From positions 1 to 5,055 of the forward strand of contig JAEZHL010000188.1 in NCBI GenBank assembly GCA_023416575.1: 5,055 nucleotides of DNA, given 5' to 3'. The DNA comes from Pseudomonadota bacterium. GTDB taxonomy: Bacteria; Pseudomonadota; Alphaproteobacteria; Rhizobiales; Hyphomicrobiaceae. Of this stretch, positions 1 through 4,879 are shown piece by piece. The position numbers and the translations under genes are program-made. Under the pieces are notes generated by a model. That model was not told where the DNA came from. It did not search any database and saw only the letters and a program-made list of their open reading frames with translations. Position 1 is the first letter of the stretch. The number at the start of each line of letters is the position of its first letter.

Positions 1-182
1 CAGCGGGCGACAGGGTTCAGGTCGAGCTTGCCGATGGTTGCCTCGATGCGGAGGTGCGGGATGTCAGGACGAGCCGGTCTCCGGTCGATGGCACACCTCC
101 GCCGATTGCGGAACCGGCTCAGGTTCGTCGGCCGCGGGCAAAGCGGAGCGGCTCCCGGGACGAACAGGGCTCCTTGTTCTGA
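1..182 (+). CDS. xseA: Exonuclease VII large subunit, C-terminal fragment (5' end outside window)
   Basis: Reading the frame that starts at base 3 gives 59 residues to a TGA at 180-182. It begins GDRVQVELADG, continues through an acidic and proline-rich linker, then a basic stretch (RRPRAKR), and ends EQGSLF. In XseA of Hyphomicrobiales the last part is a small beta segment of the form GD.V.V.. ADG..DA.V, then a variable tail ending in QGSLF, so I assign this to the end of the large subunit. With XseB, XseA degrades single-stranded DNA to acid-soluble oligonucleotides in repair and recombination. The nuclease core lies upstream, outside the window, so no catalytic residue can be checked. The next gene, a DUF2093 member in the same orientation, is the neighbour I would expect in this order. 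The call rests on a short tail and on context; the reading frame itself is clear. Confidence 0.75.
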   Translation, partial: AGDRVQVELADGCLDAEVRDVRTSRSPVDGTPPPIAEPAQVRRPRAKRSGSRDEQGSLF

Positions 183-185
183 AGT

Positions 186-266
186 GGGGCTGAGCGACGG
201 TGTCGCCCCGATCTTGACGGACCGGCCCGCATTCGCGATCTCAGTCTGGAAGGGCGTATCCGCCCT
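186..266 (+). promoter_or_regulatory. xseA/DUF2093 intergenic hairpins
   Basis: The 105-bp gap between xseA and the DUF2093 gene holds two hairpin-forming repeats. The first is at 186-209: GCGAC (194-198), loop GGT, GTCGC (202-206), with a flanking GGG/CCC clamp. The second is AGGGCG (251-256), loop TATC, CGCCCT (261-266), a perfect 6-bp stem ending ten bases before the GGGA ribosome site. Neither is followed by a T run, so they are weak as intrinsic terminators. TTGACG at 214-219 resembles a -35 box but has no good -10 partner. The gap could hold a promoter or leader for the small gene; I cannot tell which. Confidence 0.35.
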
Positions 267-287
267 GCTCACCGCCGGGAAATGATT

Positions 288-536
288 ATGAATCGCTTTG
301 AAAAGTTGTTTGGTTCACATGGCGAGGCGCGCGTCAGATATCTGGACGGCGAGTTCCAGGTGACGTCGCCCGGCGAGTATGTGCGCTGCGCGGTGACGGG
401 CGAGCAGATCCTGCTGCAGGACCTGCGTTACTGGAGCGTCGACTTGCAGGAAGCGTATGCGACGCCTGAGGCCTCACTGAAGCGCTATCTGCAGGTGCAG
501 GGCAGGCGTGGATCCTCTGCTCGCGAGAGCCAATAA
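288..536 (+). CDS. DUF2093 domain-containing small protein
   Basis: An 82-residue protein of unknown function. Residues about 16-67 form the DUF2093 core: VRYLDGEF, a TSPGEYVRCAVTG segment with a single Cys at 34, then LRYWSVDLQEAYATPE and a helix with LKRY. The segment around VRCAVTGE reads like a small beta domain with a short turn, but only one cysteine is present, so a zinc ribbon is not supported. No signal peptide or membrane segment is seen; a cytoplasmic location is inferred. I chose the ATG at 288 over the in-frame ATG at 282, because GGGA at 277-280 lies seven bases before 288 but only one before 282, and because MNRFEK is the start I expect for this family. The C-terminal tail (QGRRGSSARESQ) is polar and probably disordered. 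It follows xseA in the same direction and ends 28 bases before a perfect inverted repeat. Confidence 0.85.
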   Translation: MNRFEKLFGSHGEARVRYLDGEFQVTSPGEYVRCAVTGEQILLQDLRYWSVDLQEAYATPEASLKRYLQVQGRRGSSARESQ

Positions 537-564
537 GGAACTTCAGACCGACAGCCGATCTCAT

Positions 565-601
565 CAGGTACCCCGGGGCGATCATGTCCCCGGGGTACCT
601 G
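565..601. terminator. Perfect 14-bp inverted repeat, probable bidirectional terminator
   Basis: CAGGTACCCCGGGG (565-578), nine-base loop CGATCATGT (579-587), then CCCCGGGGTACCTG (588-601), with no mismatch. It lies between two converging genes, 28 bases after the DUF2093 stop and 58 bases after the stop of the leftward exported-protein gene, which is where a shared terminator belongs. Neither strand shows a T run after the stem, so it is not a textbook intrinsic terminator. The long GC-rich stem may still stop polymerase or protect both transcript ends from 3' decay. Confidence 0.7.
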
Positions 602-659
602 CCGTGGTGCTACTGGACGTGAGCTTTTGCCGTGCCGCTGGGGGGCGCACGGACAGGGC

Positions 660-911
660 TCAATGCCAGTGACGGCGCGGATGCCAGCAGCGTCCGATCA
701 CAGTACGTGACAGAACGTGGCCTCTGTGGGTCATCCGCAACAGCACCCGGCGTCCGGCAATGCATCGGGTTGTCGTGTAGGTCCGTTGATACTTCGGTGC
801 ATGGTGGTGACCGCCCCAACCGTGTCCACGATGCCCCGCTGAGGCCGTGGTGGTGGTTGCCGCGGCTGCCGCTACCAGGGCCGCGGCGAAGACGGCTGAC
901 TTCAACAGCAT
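660..911 (-). CDS. Small His/Arg-rich exported protein, function unknown
   Basis: An 83-residue protein with a clear Sec-type signal: Lys4, then a hydrophobic Ala-rich core (about residues 5-19) and a likely ASA|GH cleavage after residue 25. The mature part of about 58 residues is striking: ten His (27, 30, 35-37, 62, 65, 77, 81, 83), eleven Arg, two Cys (50 and 75) and no Asp or Glu anywhere in the protein. The two Cys could form a disulfide after export to the periplasm, and the GHRGHGWGGHHH segment could bind metal; both are inferences. The ATG at 911 has a good ribosome site, GGAG seven bases upstream. I recognise the style (short periplasmic His-rich hypothetical proteins common in Bradyrhizobium relatives) but no named family. 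It stands alone between a terminator-bearing unit upstream and the inverted repeat at 565-601 downstream. Confidence 0.75.
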   Translation of the reverse strand: MLLKSAVFAAALVAAAAATTTTASAGHRGHGWGGHHHAPKYQRTYTTTRCIAGRRVLLRMTHRGHVLSRTVIGRCWHPRRHWH

Positions 912-944
912 GACAGTTCTCCAAGGCTGGTGCTCTGTTCGATC

Positions 945-1016
945 CGGAGCGATCTCCGTTCCGATAGGCGCGACTATCGCAAACGCAACCTGAACGCCGG
1001 CCGATCACAGCGTTCA
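945..1016 (-). promoter_or_regulatory. Upstream region of the exported-protein gene with three inverted repeats
   Basis: Three perfect inverted repeats lie 34-105 bases upstream of the leftward start at 911. They are TGAACGC (991-997) with GCGTTCA (1010-1016), 12 bases apart; CGATAG (962-967) with CTATCG (974-979), 6 apart; and CGGAG (945-949) with CTCCG (954-958), 4 apart. The outer one has the spacing of a dimeric repressor or activator site; the inner two could be operators or leader hairpins. I found no convincing -35/-10 pair, so the promoter position is unknown. No gene is visible between 912 and 1082 on either strand. Confidence 0.35.
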
Positions 1017-1082
1017 TCCAGGGTTCACCAAGCCGTATCGCCGGAAGCTTCCAGTCCAGCGACCTGCGAAAGGGCAAACGAA

Positions 1083-1110
1083 AAGGGCCACCTCTTTCGA
1101 GGTGGCCCTT
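1083..1110 (-). terminator. Intrinsic terminator of the 26-codon ORF unit
   Basis: On the minus strand, AAGGGCCACCTC (1110-1099) pairs perfectly with GAGGTGGCCCTT (1094-1083) around a GAAA tetraloop, then reads TTCGTTTG. A 12-bp GC-rich stem, a stable GNRA loop and a T-rich tail (TTTTCGTTT counting the last stem bases) make this a good leftward terminator. On the plus strand the stem is followed by CGTGAG, with no T run, so the direction is leftward. It lies 55 bases beyond the stop of the 26-codon ORF and 171 bases before the next leftward gene. Confidence 0.8.
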
Positions 1111-1122
1111 CGTGAGCGGAGA

Positions 1123-1154
1123 CTGCCATCGGCAGCACCCGGCGCTTTGGCCGG
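1123..1154 (-). other. Two short hairpins between the small ORF and its terminator
   Basis: Between the ORF stop at 1166 and the terminator, the minus-strand transcript can form CCGGC/GCCGG (1154-1150 with 1143-1139, six-base loop) and CTGCC/GGCAG (1135-1131 with 1127-1123, three-base loop). With the terminator this makes three consecutive stem-loops in about 80 bases, a layout common in regulatory RNAs. Each 5-bp stem is short enough to arise by chance in GC-rich DNA, so only the arrangement is suggestive. Confidence 0.35.
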
Positions 1155-1165
1155 ATTGCGGTGAC

Positions 1166-1246
1166 TCAGGCAGACAGCGGAGGCTGCTCCGACGCCCGCA
1201 CTGCGAACACGAACCCGATGGGCAGAGTCCATATCTCACTCGACAT
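1166..1246 (-). CDS. 26-residue small protein with an exceptionally strong ribosome site
   Basis: ATG at 1246-1244 to TGA at 1168-1166 encodes 26 residues: MSSEIWTLPIGFVFAVRASE followed by QPPLSA. The centre (about residues 5-16, IWTLPIGFVFAV) is hydrophobic and could sit in or against a membrane; the ends are polar. I see no known domain and recognise no family. Support for translation is the ribosome site AAAGGAGGTGATCC directly upstream, with AGGAGG seven bases from the ATG, and a dedicated terminator 55 bases past the stop. The reading frame stays open upstream to an ATG at 1444, but that would run back into the mutarotase gene and place the strong ribosome site inside the ORF, so 1246 is the better start. 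It may act as a small protein, as a leader peptide, or as the coding part of a dual-function RNA. Nothing here identifies a target. Confidence 0.6.
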   Translation of the reverse strand: MSSEIWTLPIGFVFAVRASEQPPLSA

Positions 1247-1247
1247 C

Positions 1248-1261
1248 GGATCACCTCCTTT
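1248..1261 (-). promoter_or_regulatory. Near-complete Shine-Dalgarno sequence deciding the start at 1246
   Basis: The minus strand reads AAAGGAGGTGATCC just before the ATG. The plus strand at 1248-1262 reads GGATCACCTCCTTTC, which matches the 3' end of alphaproteobacterial 16S rRNA as I know it over 15 bases. The mRNA could therefore pair with far more of the 16S tail than the usual four to six bases. No other gene in the window has a site approaching this. Upstream of the match there is no further 16S sequence, so it is a ribosome site and not an rRNA fragment. Confidence 0.75.
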
Positions 1262-1285
1262 CGATCTGTTGAAACCTCTACAACC

Positions 1286-1314
1286 AATATGGCTGCGCCA
1301 GCCGCGGGTCACAA
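1286..1314 (-). promoter_or_regulatory. Candidate promoter for the 26-codon ORF
   Basis: On the minus strand TTGTGA (1314-1309) and CATATT (1291-1286) are separated by exactly 17 bases, each matching four of six positions of the sigma-70 consensus. A start site near 1279 would give a leader of about 33 bases and a transcript of about 195 bases ending at the terminator. The spacer holds a small inverted repeat (GGCTG 1291-1295, CAGCC 1299-1303). The match is moderate, so the call is tentative. The ORF could also be read by transcription continuing from the mutarotase gene, for which I see no clear terminator. Confidence 0.35.
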
Positions 1315-1347
1315 TGGCCCTATCGCCGCATGGGGAATGGCGTCCGA

Positions 1348-2247
1348 TCAGCCGCTTGCGACCTGGAACTCGGCAGTGAGCGTATGCTGATCGCCTGGTG
1401 CGAGACTGATGATGTCGTCGCCCGCATTCGCCGTTTCGACGCACACCATGTGTCGGTATCCGTCGGTGCCGAGGTCGCCGAGCTCAAGCGCGCGTTTCTC
1501 CCATGGATTCCAGACGACCGTGCTCGTGCTGCCTGATTTCGTAACGACGATAGCGCGTCCGAGCGCCGCGTCGCGGATCACGGCCGGGCCGGTGTGACCG
1601 AGGTAGATGCGGTCCACCTCGCCGCCGATGGTGATCAGTCCCGCCTGCCGCTTGCGCGCGTAGGCATCGACCTTGTCCAGGTATTCGAGGTGGTCGAATC
1701 CTTCCACCTCGACGTCGGCGATATCGGCAACCCGGAAATAGGAATGCAGCGCCTCGGTCAATTCGAAGGGGCTCGTGCCGGTATTGCGGGTCGTGAGGTC
1801 GAGCCGCAAGGTCGCTCCGGCGCAGATTCTGAGTGTGACCTCGGCCTCGAATGGCCAGAGATCGTGATCGGCCGGTGTGGTCGCCGTCTGCAGCAAGAGC
1901 TCGGTGCATTGGTCGTTCGAGCCGGTGGACACGAGGGACCAGTACCTGGTGCGCACGAATCCGTGGCTCGGCTTGCCGGGATCGCGCGGATGGGGCCCGA
2001 ACCAGGGCCAGCAAACCGGCACGCCGCCGCGCAGCGGCTGGTCACCGGAGGGCGGCCTCACGTCGGAGATCCACAGCACCTCGGCGTGCCCACACGGATA
2101 CCAGCTCAGCACGCGCGCGCCTTTGAGGGCGATGGTTGCCGAGCAGGCGCCGTTCCTTATCCAGCATATGGGCTCGCCATTCATGTCGGCGAAGCCCAGC
2201 TGGCCGTCCAGTCCAAATGCCTTCTCGAGTGCGGTGGCGTCCTTCAT
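1348..2247 (-). CDS. D-hexose-6-phosphate mutarotase (YeaD family)
   Basis: A 299-residue protein with the aldose-1-epimerase-like beta-sandwich fold, close to the roughly 290-300 residues usual for the YeaD group. Enzymes of this group interconvert the alpha and beta anomers of glucose-6-phosphate (and related hexose-6-phosphates) in the cytoplasm. Visible family motifs in order are RGGVPVCWPWFG (73-84), HGFVR (95-99), DLWPFE (129-134), ALHSYF (166-171), VVWNPW (244-249) and CVETANA (269-275). By comparison with characterised members, His168 and Glu271 are the likely acid/base pair, and Arg73 and Arg99 probably hold the phosphate; these roles are inferred from motif position. No signal peptide is seen. 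The ATG at 2247 has only a weak GGGA nine bases upstream. The gene diverges from corA and is followed leftward, after 101 bases, by the small ORF unit. All expected motifs are present, so the enzyme is probably active. Confidence 0.9.
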   Translation of the reverse strand: MKDATALEKAFGLDGQLGFADMNGEPICWIRNGACSATIALKGARVLSWYPCGHAEVLWISDVRPPSGDQPLRGGVPVCWPWFGPHPRDPGKPSHGFVRTRYWSLVSTGSNDQCTELLLQTATTPADHDLWPFEAEVTLRICAGATLRLDLTTRNTGTSPFELTEALHSYFRVADIADVEVEGFDHLEYLDKVDAYARKRQAGLITIGGEVDRIYLGHTGPAVIRDAALGRAIVVTKSGSTSTVVWNPWEKRALELGDLGTDGYRHMVCVETANAGDDIISLAPGDQHTLTAEFQVASG

Positions 2248-2381
2248 CGGTGTCGGTCCCGGCGGTTGCGTGTCTTACGCTCTTCAAGAAAACGCAGGAG
2301 CTTACGATCCAGCCAACTGCCCTATTTCTCACGTTGGTGTATGACGGCGCGAAACGATCCTGCCGGTGAGAAGGTGTGGCC
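2248..2381. promoter_or_regulatory. Divergent intergenic region, mutarotase / corA
   Basis: These 134 bases must hold the promoters for two divergent genes. On the minus strand TTGGCT and TTTTCT lie 18 bases apart, a poor match. CTTACG occurs twice (in the 2274-2279 and 2301-2306 stretches), 27 bases apart, and TCTTCAAGA is a short odd-length palindrome at about 2281-2289. None is strong enough to name an operator. I see no magnesium-sensing leader structure, which in any case would be hard to recognise by eye. Confidence 0.3.
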
Positions 2382-3350
2382 ATGCTGACCATCTATCACG
2401 CACGCGGAATGGGCCTGGCCAAGGCGGAAGGCGAGGAAAACATCGCCAGCGCCGTGTGGGTCGATCTGCTCAACCCGACCAGGGAAGAGGAGGCGACCGT
2501 CGAGCGGCAACTTGGCATCCTGGTGCCGACGCGCGAGGAGATGTCGGAAATCGAGGCCTCCAGCCGGGTCTACCAGGAGGCTGGCGCACACGTCATGACG
2601 GCGACGGTGCTCCATCAGATGGACACTCCGGATCCGCAATCGACGGCCATCACCTTCATCCTGGCGGAGAGCTGCCTCGTGACGGTTCGCTATGCGAGCC
2701 CTGGGGCCTTCTCGATGTTTCTTGGCCGGGCCGCGAAGGGCGATGCAGTCTGCGACTCTGCCATGGCCGTCATGCTCGGCCTGATCGAGGCGATCATCGA
2801 TCGTGAGGCGGATATCATCGAGCGGCTGCAGGCGGAATCCGACAGGCTCGCGCAAACGATTTTCGAGATGAAAGGTGGTGCGTCCACGCGATCGCGCCGC
2901 TTCGATGTCATCCTCAAGCAGATCGGCCGGGCTGCCGAGCATGCATCGACGCTTCGAGACAGCCTCCTGAGCGTCGGCCGCATCCTGACCTATGTCAGTC
3001 ACGTCGCATTGAACCGGAAGGAGGCAAAGGGGGCGCGCGAGCGGATCAAGACCGCGAGCCGCGATGTGCAGTCCCTGGCCGACCACCTCGGCTATCTCAA
3101 CTCGCGATTGACCTTCATGCTCGAGGCTTCCCTTGGCTTGGTGTCGATCGAGCAGAACCAGATCATCAAGCTGTTCTCGGTGGTGGCTGTCGTGCTGCTG
3201 CCGCCGACGCTGGTCGCGACCATCTATGGCATGAACTTCCGCAACATGCCGGAGCTCGAATGGTCATTCGGCTATCCGCTGGCGCTCGTCGTGATGGTGC
3301 TCTCGGCGGTGCTGCCGTTCCTCTACTTCCGGCGCAAGGGCTGGCTCTAA
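2382..3350 (+). CDS. corA: CorA-family magnesium / divalent cation transporter
   Basis: A 322-residue inner-membrane protein of normal CorA length. The N-terminal two thirds (1 to about 255) is a soluble alpha/beta domain followed by long helices, including a helix rich in acidic residues and arginine around 130-165, the region that forms the cytoplasmic funnel in CorA pentamers. Two membrane helices follow, about 262-282 and 297-316, with the signature YGMNF (GMN at 283-285) and the loop MPEL (289-292) between them. The protein ends in the basic RRKGWL tail. CorA channels carry Mg2+, and some also Co2+ or Ni2+, down the membrane potential; the exact ion cannot be read from sequence. I chose the ATG at 2382 over a GTG at 2376, because AAGG (2371-2374) lies seven bases before 2382. 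The TAA stop overlaps the stop of the converging chrA gene by four bases. Confidence 0.92.
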   Translation: MLTIYHARGMGLAKAEGEENIASAVWVDLLNPTREEEATVERQLGILVPTREEMSEIEASSRVYQEAGAHVMTATVLHQMDTPDPQSTAITFILAESCLVTVRYASPGAFSMFLGRAAKGDAVCDSAMAVMLGLIEAIIDREADIIERLQAESDRLAQTIFEMKGGASTRSRRFDVILKQIGRAAEHASTLRDSLLSVGRILTYVSHVALNRKEAKGARERIKTASRDVQSLADHLGYLNSRLTFMLEASLGLVSIEQNQIIKLFSVVAVVLLPPTLVATIYGMNFRNMPELEWSFGYPLALVVMVLSAVLPFLYFRRKGWL

Positions 3351-4672
3351 AGGAGGCTCGCCGCCACGCTCCAAACGAGGGCCAGACCGCCGCAAAGAGC
3401 GAGTGTCGTGACGACGCCGCGCCGCCAGATGAACAGCAGCGCCACCGCAATCAGTGACAGTGCGAGCGCAAGGGCGTTGACCGAGGCGAGGTTCGGCACG
3501 AGGAGGCGCAGGGGGCCGACTTCCGTCTGCGCAACGCTGGCAAAGATGACGTGCACGGCGAACCAGACCGCCAGATTGAAGATGACCCCGACCACGGCGG
3601 CCGTCACCGCGCGCAGGGCCGATCTCAAGCGCGGCTCGGCATTGAGCCGTTCAATGTACGGCGCGAAGGCGAAGATCCAGAGAAAGCAGGGCGTAAAGGT
3701 GGCCCACAGTGTGACGAGCGCGCCAAGAACCCCGAACAGCACCGGATTGCCGCCGCTAAAACGGTGGGCCGCGAGATAACCGACGAACTCGGTGACGAGG
3801 ATCAGCGGTCCCGGCGTCGTCTCGGCTAAGCCGAGGCCGTCCAGCATCTCACCCGCATCCAGCCAGCCGTAGCCCTCGACGACCGCCTGCGCCATGTAGG
3901 CCAGAACGGCATAGGCGCCGCCGAACGTCACGACGGCGAGCTTCGAGAAGAACCAGGCGAGCTGAGCCAGCACGTGGTCGTGGCCGAACAGAGCCGCAAC
4001 GGCCAGGAGAGGCAGCACCCAGATGCCGAGCCAGAGCAGGATCGTTCCCGAAGTCTGTGCAAGCGTGGCGGAAACCGGTTCAGCGGTCGCTGGTACCGCA
4101 TACGTCTGCCCGATGCCGCGCATGAACCCGACCAGGGCGGCGGCGGCGATGATGATCGGGAACGGGATTGCGAGGAGGAAGATGCCGACGAAGGCAGCAA
4201 CTGCGATGCCGATGTCGATGGCCCCGTGCAGCGCGCGACGGGACACCCGGAGCAGAGCCTCCACCACGATCGCGAGGACGGCAGCCTTGATGCCCAAGAA
4301 GACCGCCTCGACCAGTGGTACGCGGCCGAACGCTGCATACAGCATCGACAGGGCGAGGACGACTAGAGCGCCCGGTAATACGAAAAGCAGACCGGCCGCG
4401 ATCCCGCCTTTGACCCCGTGCATCCGCCAGCCGACGTAGGTCGCAAGCTGCGTCGCCTCGGGACCCGGCAGCAGCATGCAGAAGTTGAGAGCCGGCAGGA
4501 ATCGTGCCTCGTCGATCCAGCGGCGCTCCTCGACAAGGATACGGTGCATCAGGGCGATCTGGCCGGCTGGGCCGCCGAACGAAAGTACGCCGATCTTGAA
4601 CCACTCGCGGAGCGCCTCGCCGAAGGGCACCTGAGAGGGCAGCGCTTCAGCGTGCGCCGGCTTGTCCTGCAT
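3347..4672 (-). CDS. chrA: Two-domain chromate transporter (CHR family)
   Basis: A 441-residue, very hydrophobic membrane protein built of two homologous halves, the long-chain form of the CHR superfamily. The first half carries the signature FGGPAGQIALMH (32-43) and LPGPEATQLATYVGW (68-82). The second half repeats it as TFGGAYAVLAYM (249-260) and ETTPGPLILVTEFVGY (284-299). Hydrophobic stretches fitting about five or six membrane segments per half follow each motif. The two halves are joined near 185-208 by a polar linker. Characterised members expel chromate from the cytoplasm, using the proton motive force. Many homologues are untested and no chrB-like regulator or other chromate-resistance gene is next to it, so the substrate is an inference from family. 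The ATG at 4672 has a good ribosome site, GGAG six bases upstream (4682-4679). The gene is intact and diverges from an SDR gene. Confidence 0.92.
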   Translation of the reverse strand: MQDKPAHAEALPSQVPFGEALREWFKIGVLSFGGPAGQIALMHRILVEERRWIDEARFLPALNFCMLLPGPEATQLATYVGWRMHGVKGGIAAGLLFVLPGALVVLALSMLYAAFGRVPLVEAVFLGIKAAVLAIVVEALLRVSRRALHGAIDIGIAVAAFVGIFLLAIPFPIIIAAAALVGFMRGIGQTYAVPATAEPVSATLAQTSGTILLWLGIWVLPLLAVAALFGHDHVLAQLAWFFSKLAVVTFGGAYAVLAYMAQAVVEGYGWLDAGEMLDGLGLAETTPGPLILVTEFVGYLAAHRFSGGNPVLFGVLGALVTLWATFTPCFLWIFAFAPYIERLNAEPRLRSALRAVTAAVVGVIFNLAVWFAVHVIFASVAQTEVGPLRLLVPNLASVNALALALSLIAVALLFIWRRGVVTTLALCGGLALVWSVAASLL

Positions 4673-4879
4673 GTCTGTCTCCGCTCGGGCCCGTTTCGCC
4701 CGTTCGCGCTCCCAATCGTGCGGCGCTAAACCTCGATGGGGCGACTATATACGCCAAGTTCGTGACACTGGGACCAGTGGTTCCGGGGCCTCCATCGTGC
4801 CGTTGCTGGCATTGGTCGACAGCAATGCCGGCCGCGCATACTCTGCAGCCGGACAACGCTTCGGAGGAACACGTAAGCC
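4673..4879. promoter_or_regulatory. Divergent intergenic region, chrA / SDR gene, with two inverted repeats
   Basis: These 207 bases hold two inverted repeats of operator size. CACTGG-GA-CCAGTG (4766-4779) is a 14-base near-palindrome in the middle of the gap. GGCATTG (4808-4814) and CAATGCC (4823-4829) are eight bases apart, ending 50 bases before the SDR start; a second repeat, TTGCTG (4803-4808) with CAGCAA (4820-4825), overlaps it, so the two would be alternative structures or sites. An A/T-rich stretch CTATATAC (about 4745-4752) is the likeliest -10 material but lacks a matching -35. A weak rightward pair, TCGACA (4816-4821) and CATACT (4837-4842), has only a 15-base spacer. No gene or ORF with a ribosome site is seen here. 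Confidence 0.4.

Noticed and set aside
28..285. 85-codon open frame starting near the left edge
   Set aside because: It overlaps the xseA tail in another frame and the following intergenic gap. It has no ribosome site and its composition is Arg/Gly/Ser rich, unlike a real protein.
1248..1262. Fragment of a 16S rRNA gene on the plus strand
   Set aside because: The match ends exactly at the anti-Shine-Dalgarno segment. The upstream bases (CTCGACATC) do not continue into 16S sequence and no 16S-23S spacer follows, so it is a ribosome site read from the other strand.
610..1287. 225-codon open frame on the minus strand
   Set aside because: It spans the His-rich protein gene, the terminator at 1083-1110 and the 26-codon ORF in a different frame. 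The translation is a low-complexity Arg/Ser/Pro/Cys mix with no ribosome site or recognisable domain. It is a high-GC shadow.
1166..1444. Longer 92-codon version of the 26-residue ORF starting at 1444
   Set aside because: The extra N-terminus overlaps the end of the mutarotase gene, is Arg-rich and random-looking, and puts the very strong ribosome site inside the coding region.
1594..2388. 264-codon open frame on the plus strand antisense to the mutarotase gene
   Set aside because: It lies opposite a well-motifed enzyme gene, and its product resembles no family. Long antisense frames are expected in GC-rich coding DNA.
2322..3086. 254-codon open frame on the minus strand antisense to corA
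   Set aside because: It has no domain or start signal and overlaps the clear CorA frame and its upstream region. It is a shadow.
3349..3356. AAAGGAGG ribosome-site-like sequence just after the corA stop on the plus strand
   Set aside because: It is the complement of the last chrA codons (Ser-Leu-Leu-stop), and no plausible rightward gene follows; the frames there are antisense to chrA.
4080..4604. 174-codon minus-strand frame and several plus-strand frames inside chrA
   Set aside because: All overlap the intact two-domain ChrA frame. Their translations are rich in Arg, Pro and Ser without domains.
4689..4706. Direct repeat GCCCGTT twice at nine-base spacing in the chrA leader
   Set aside because: It is only 7 bp, with two copies, in GC-rich sequence. 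This is likely by chance, and it lies between the probable promoter and the ribosome site with no further copies.
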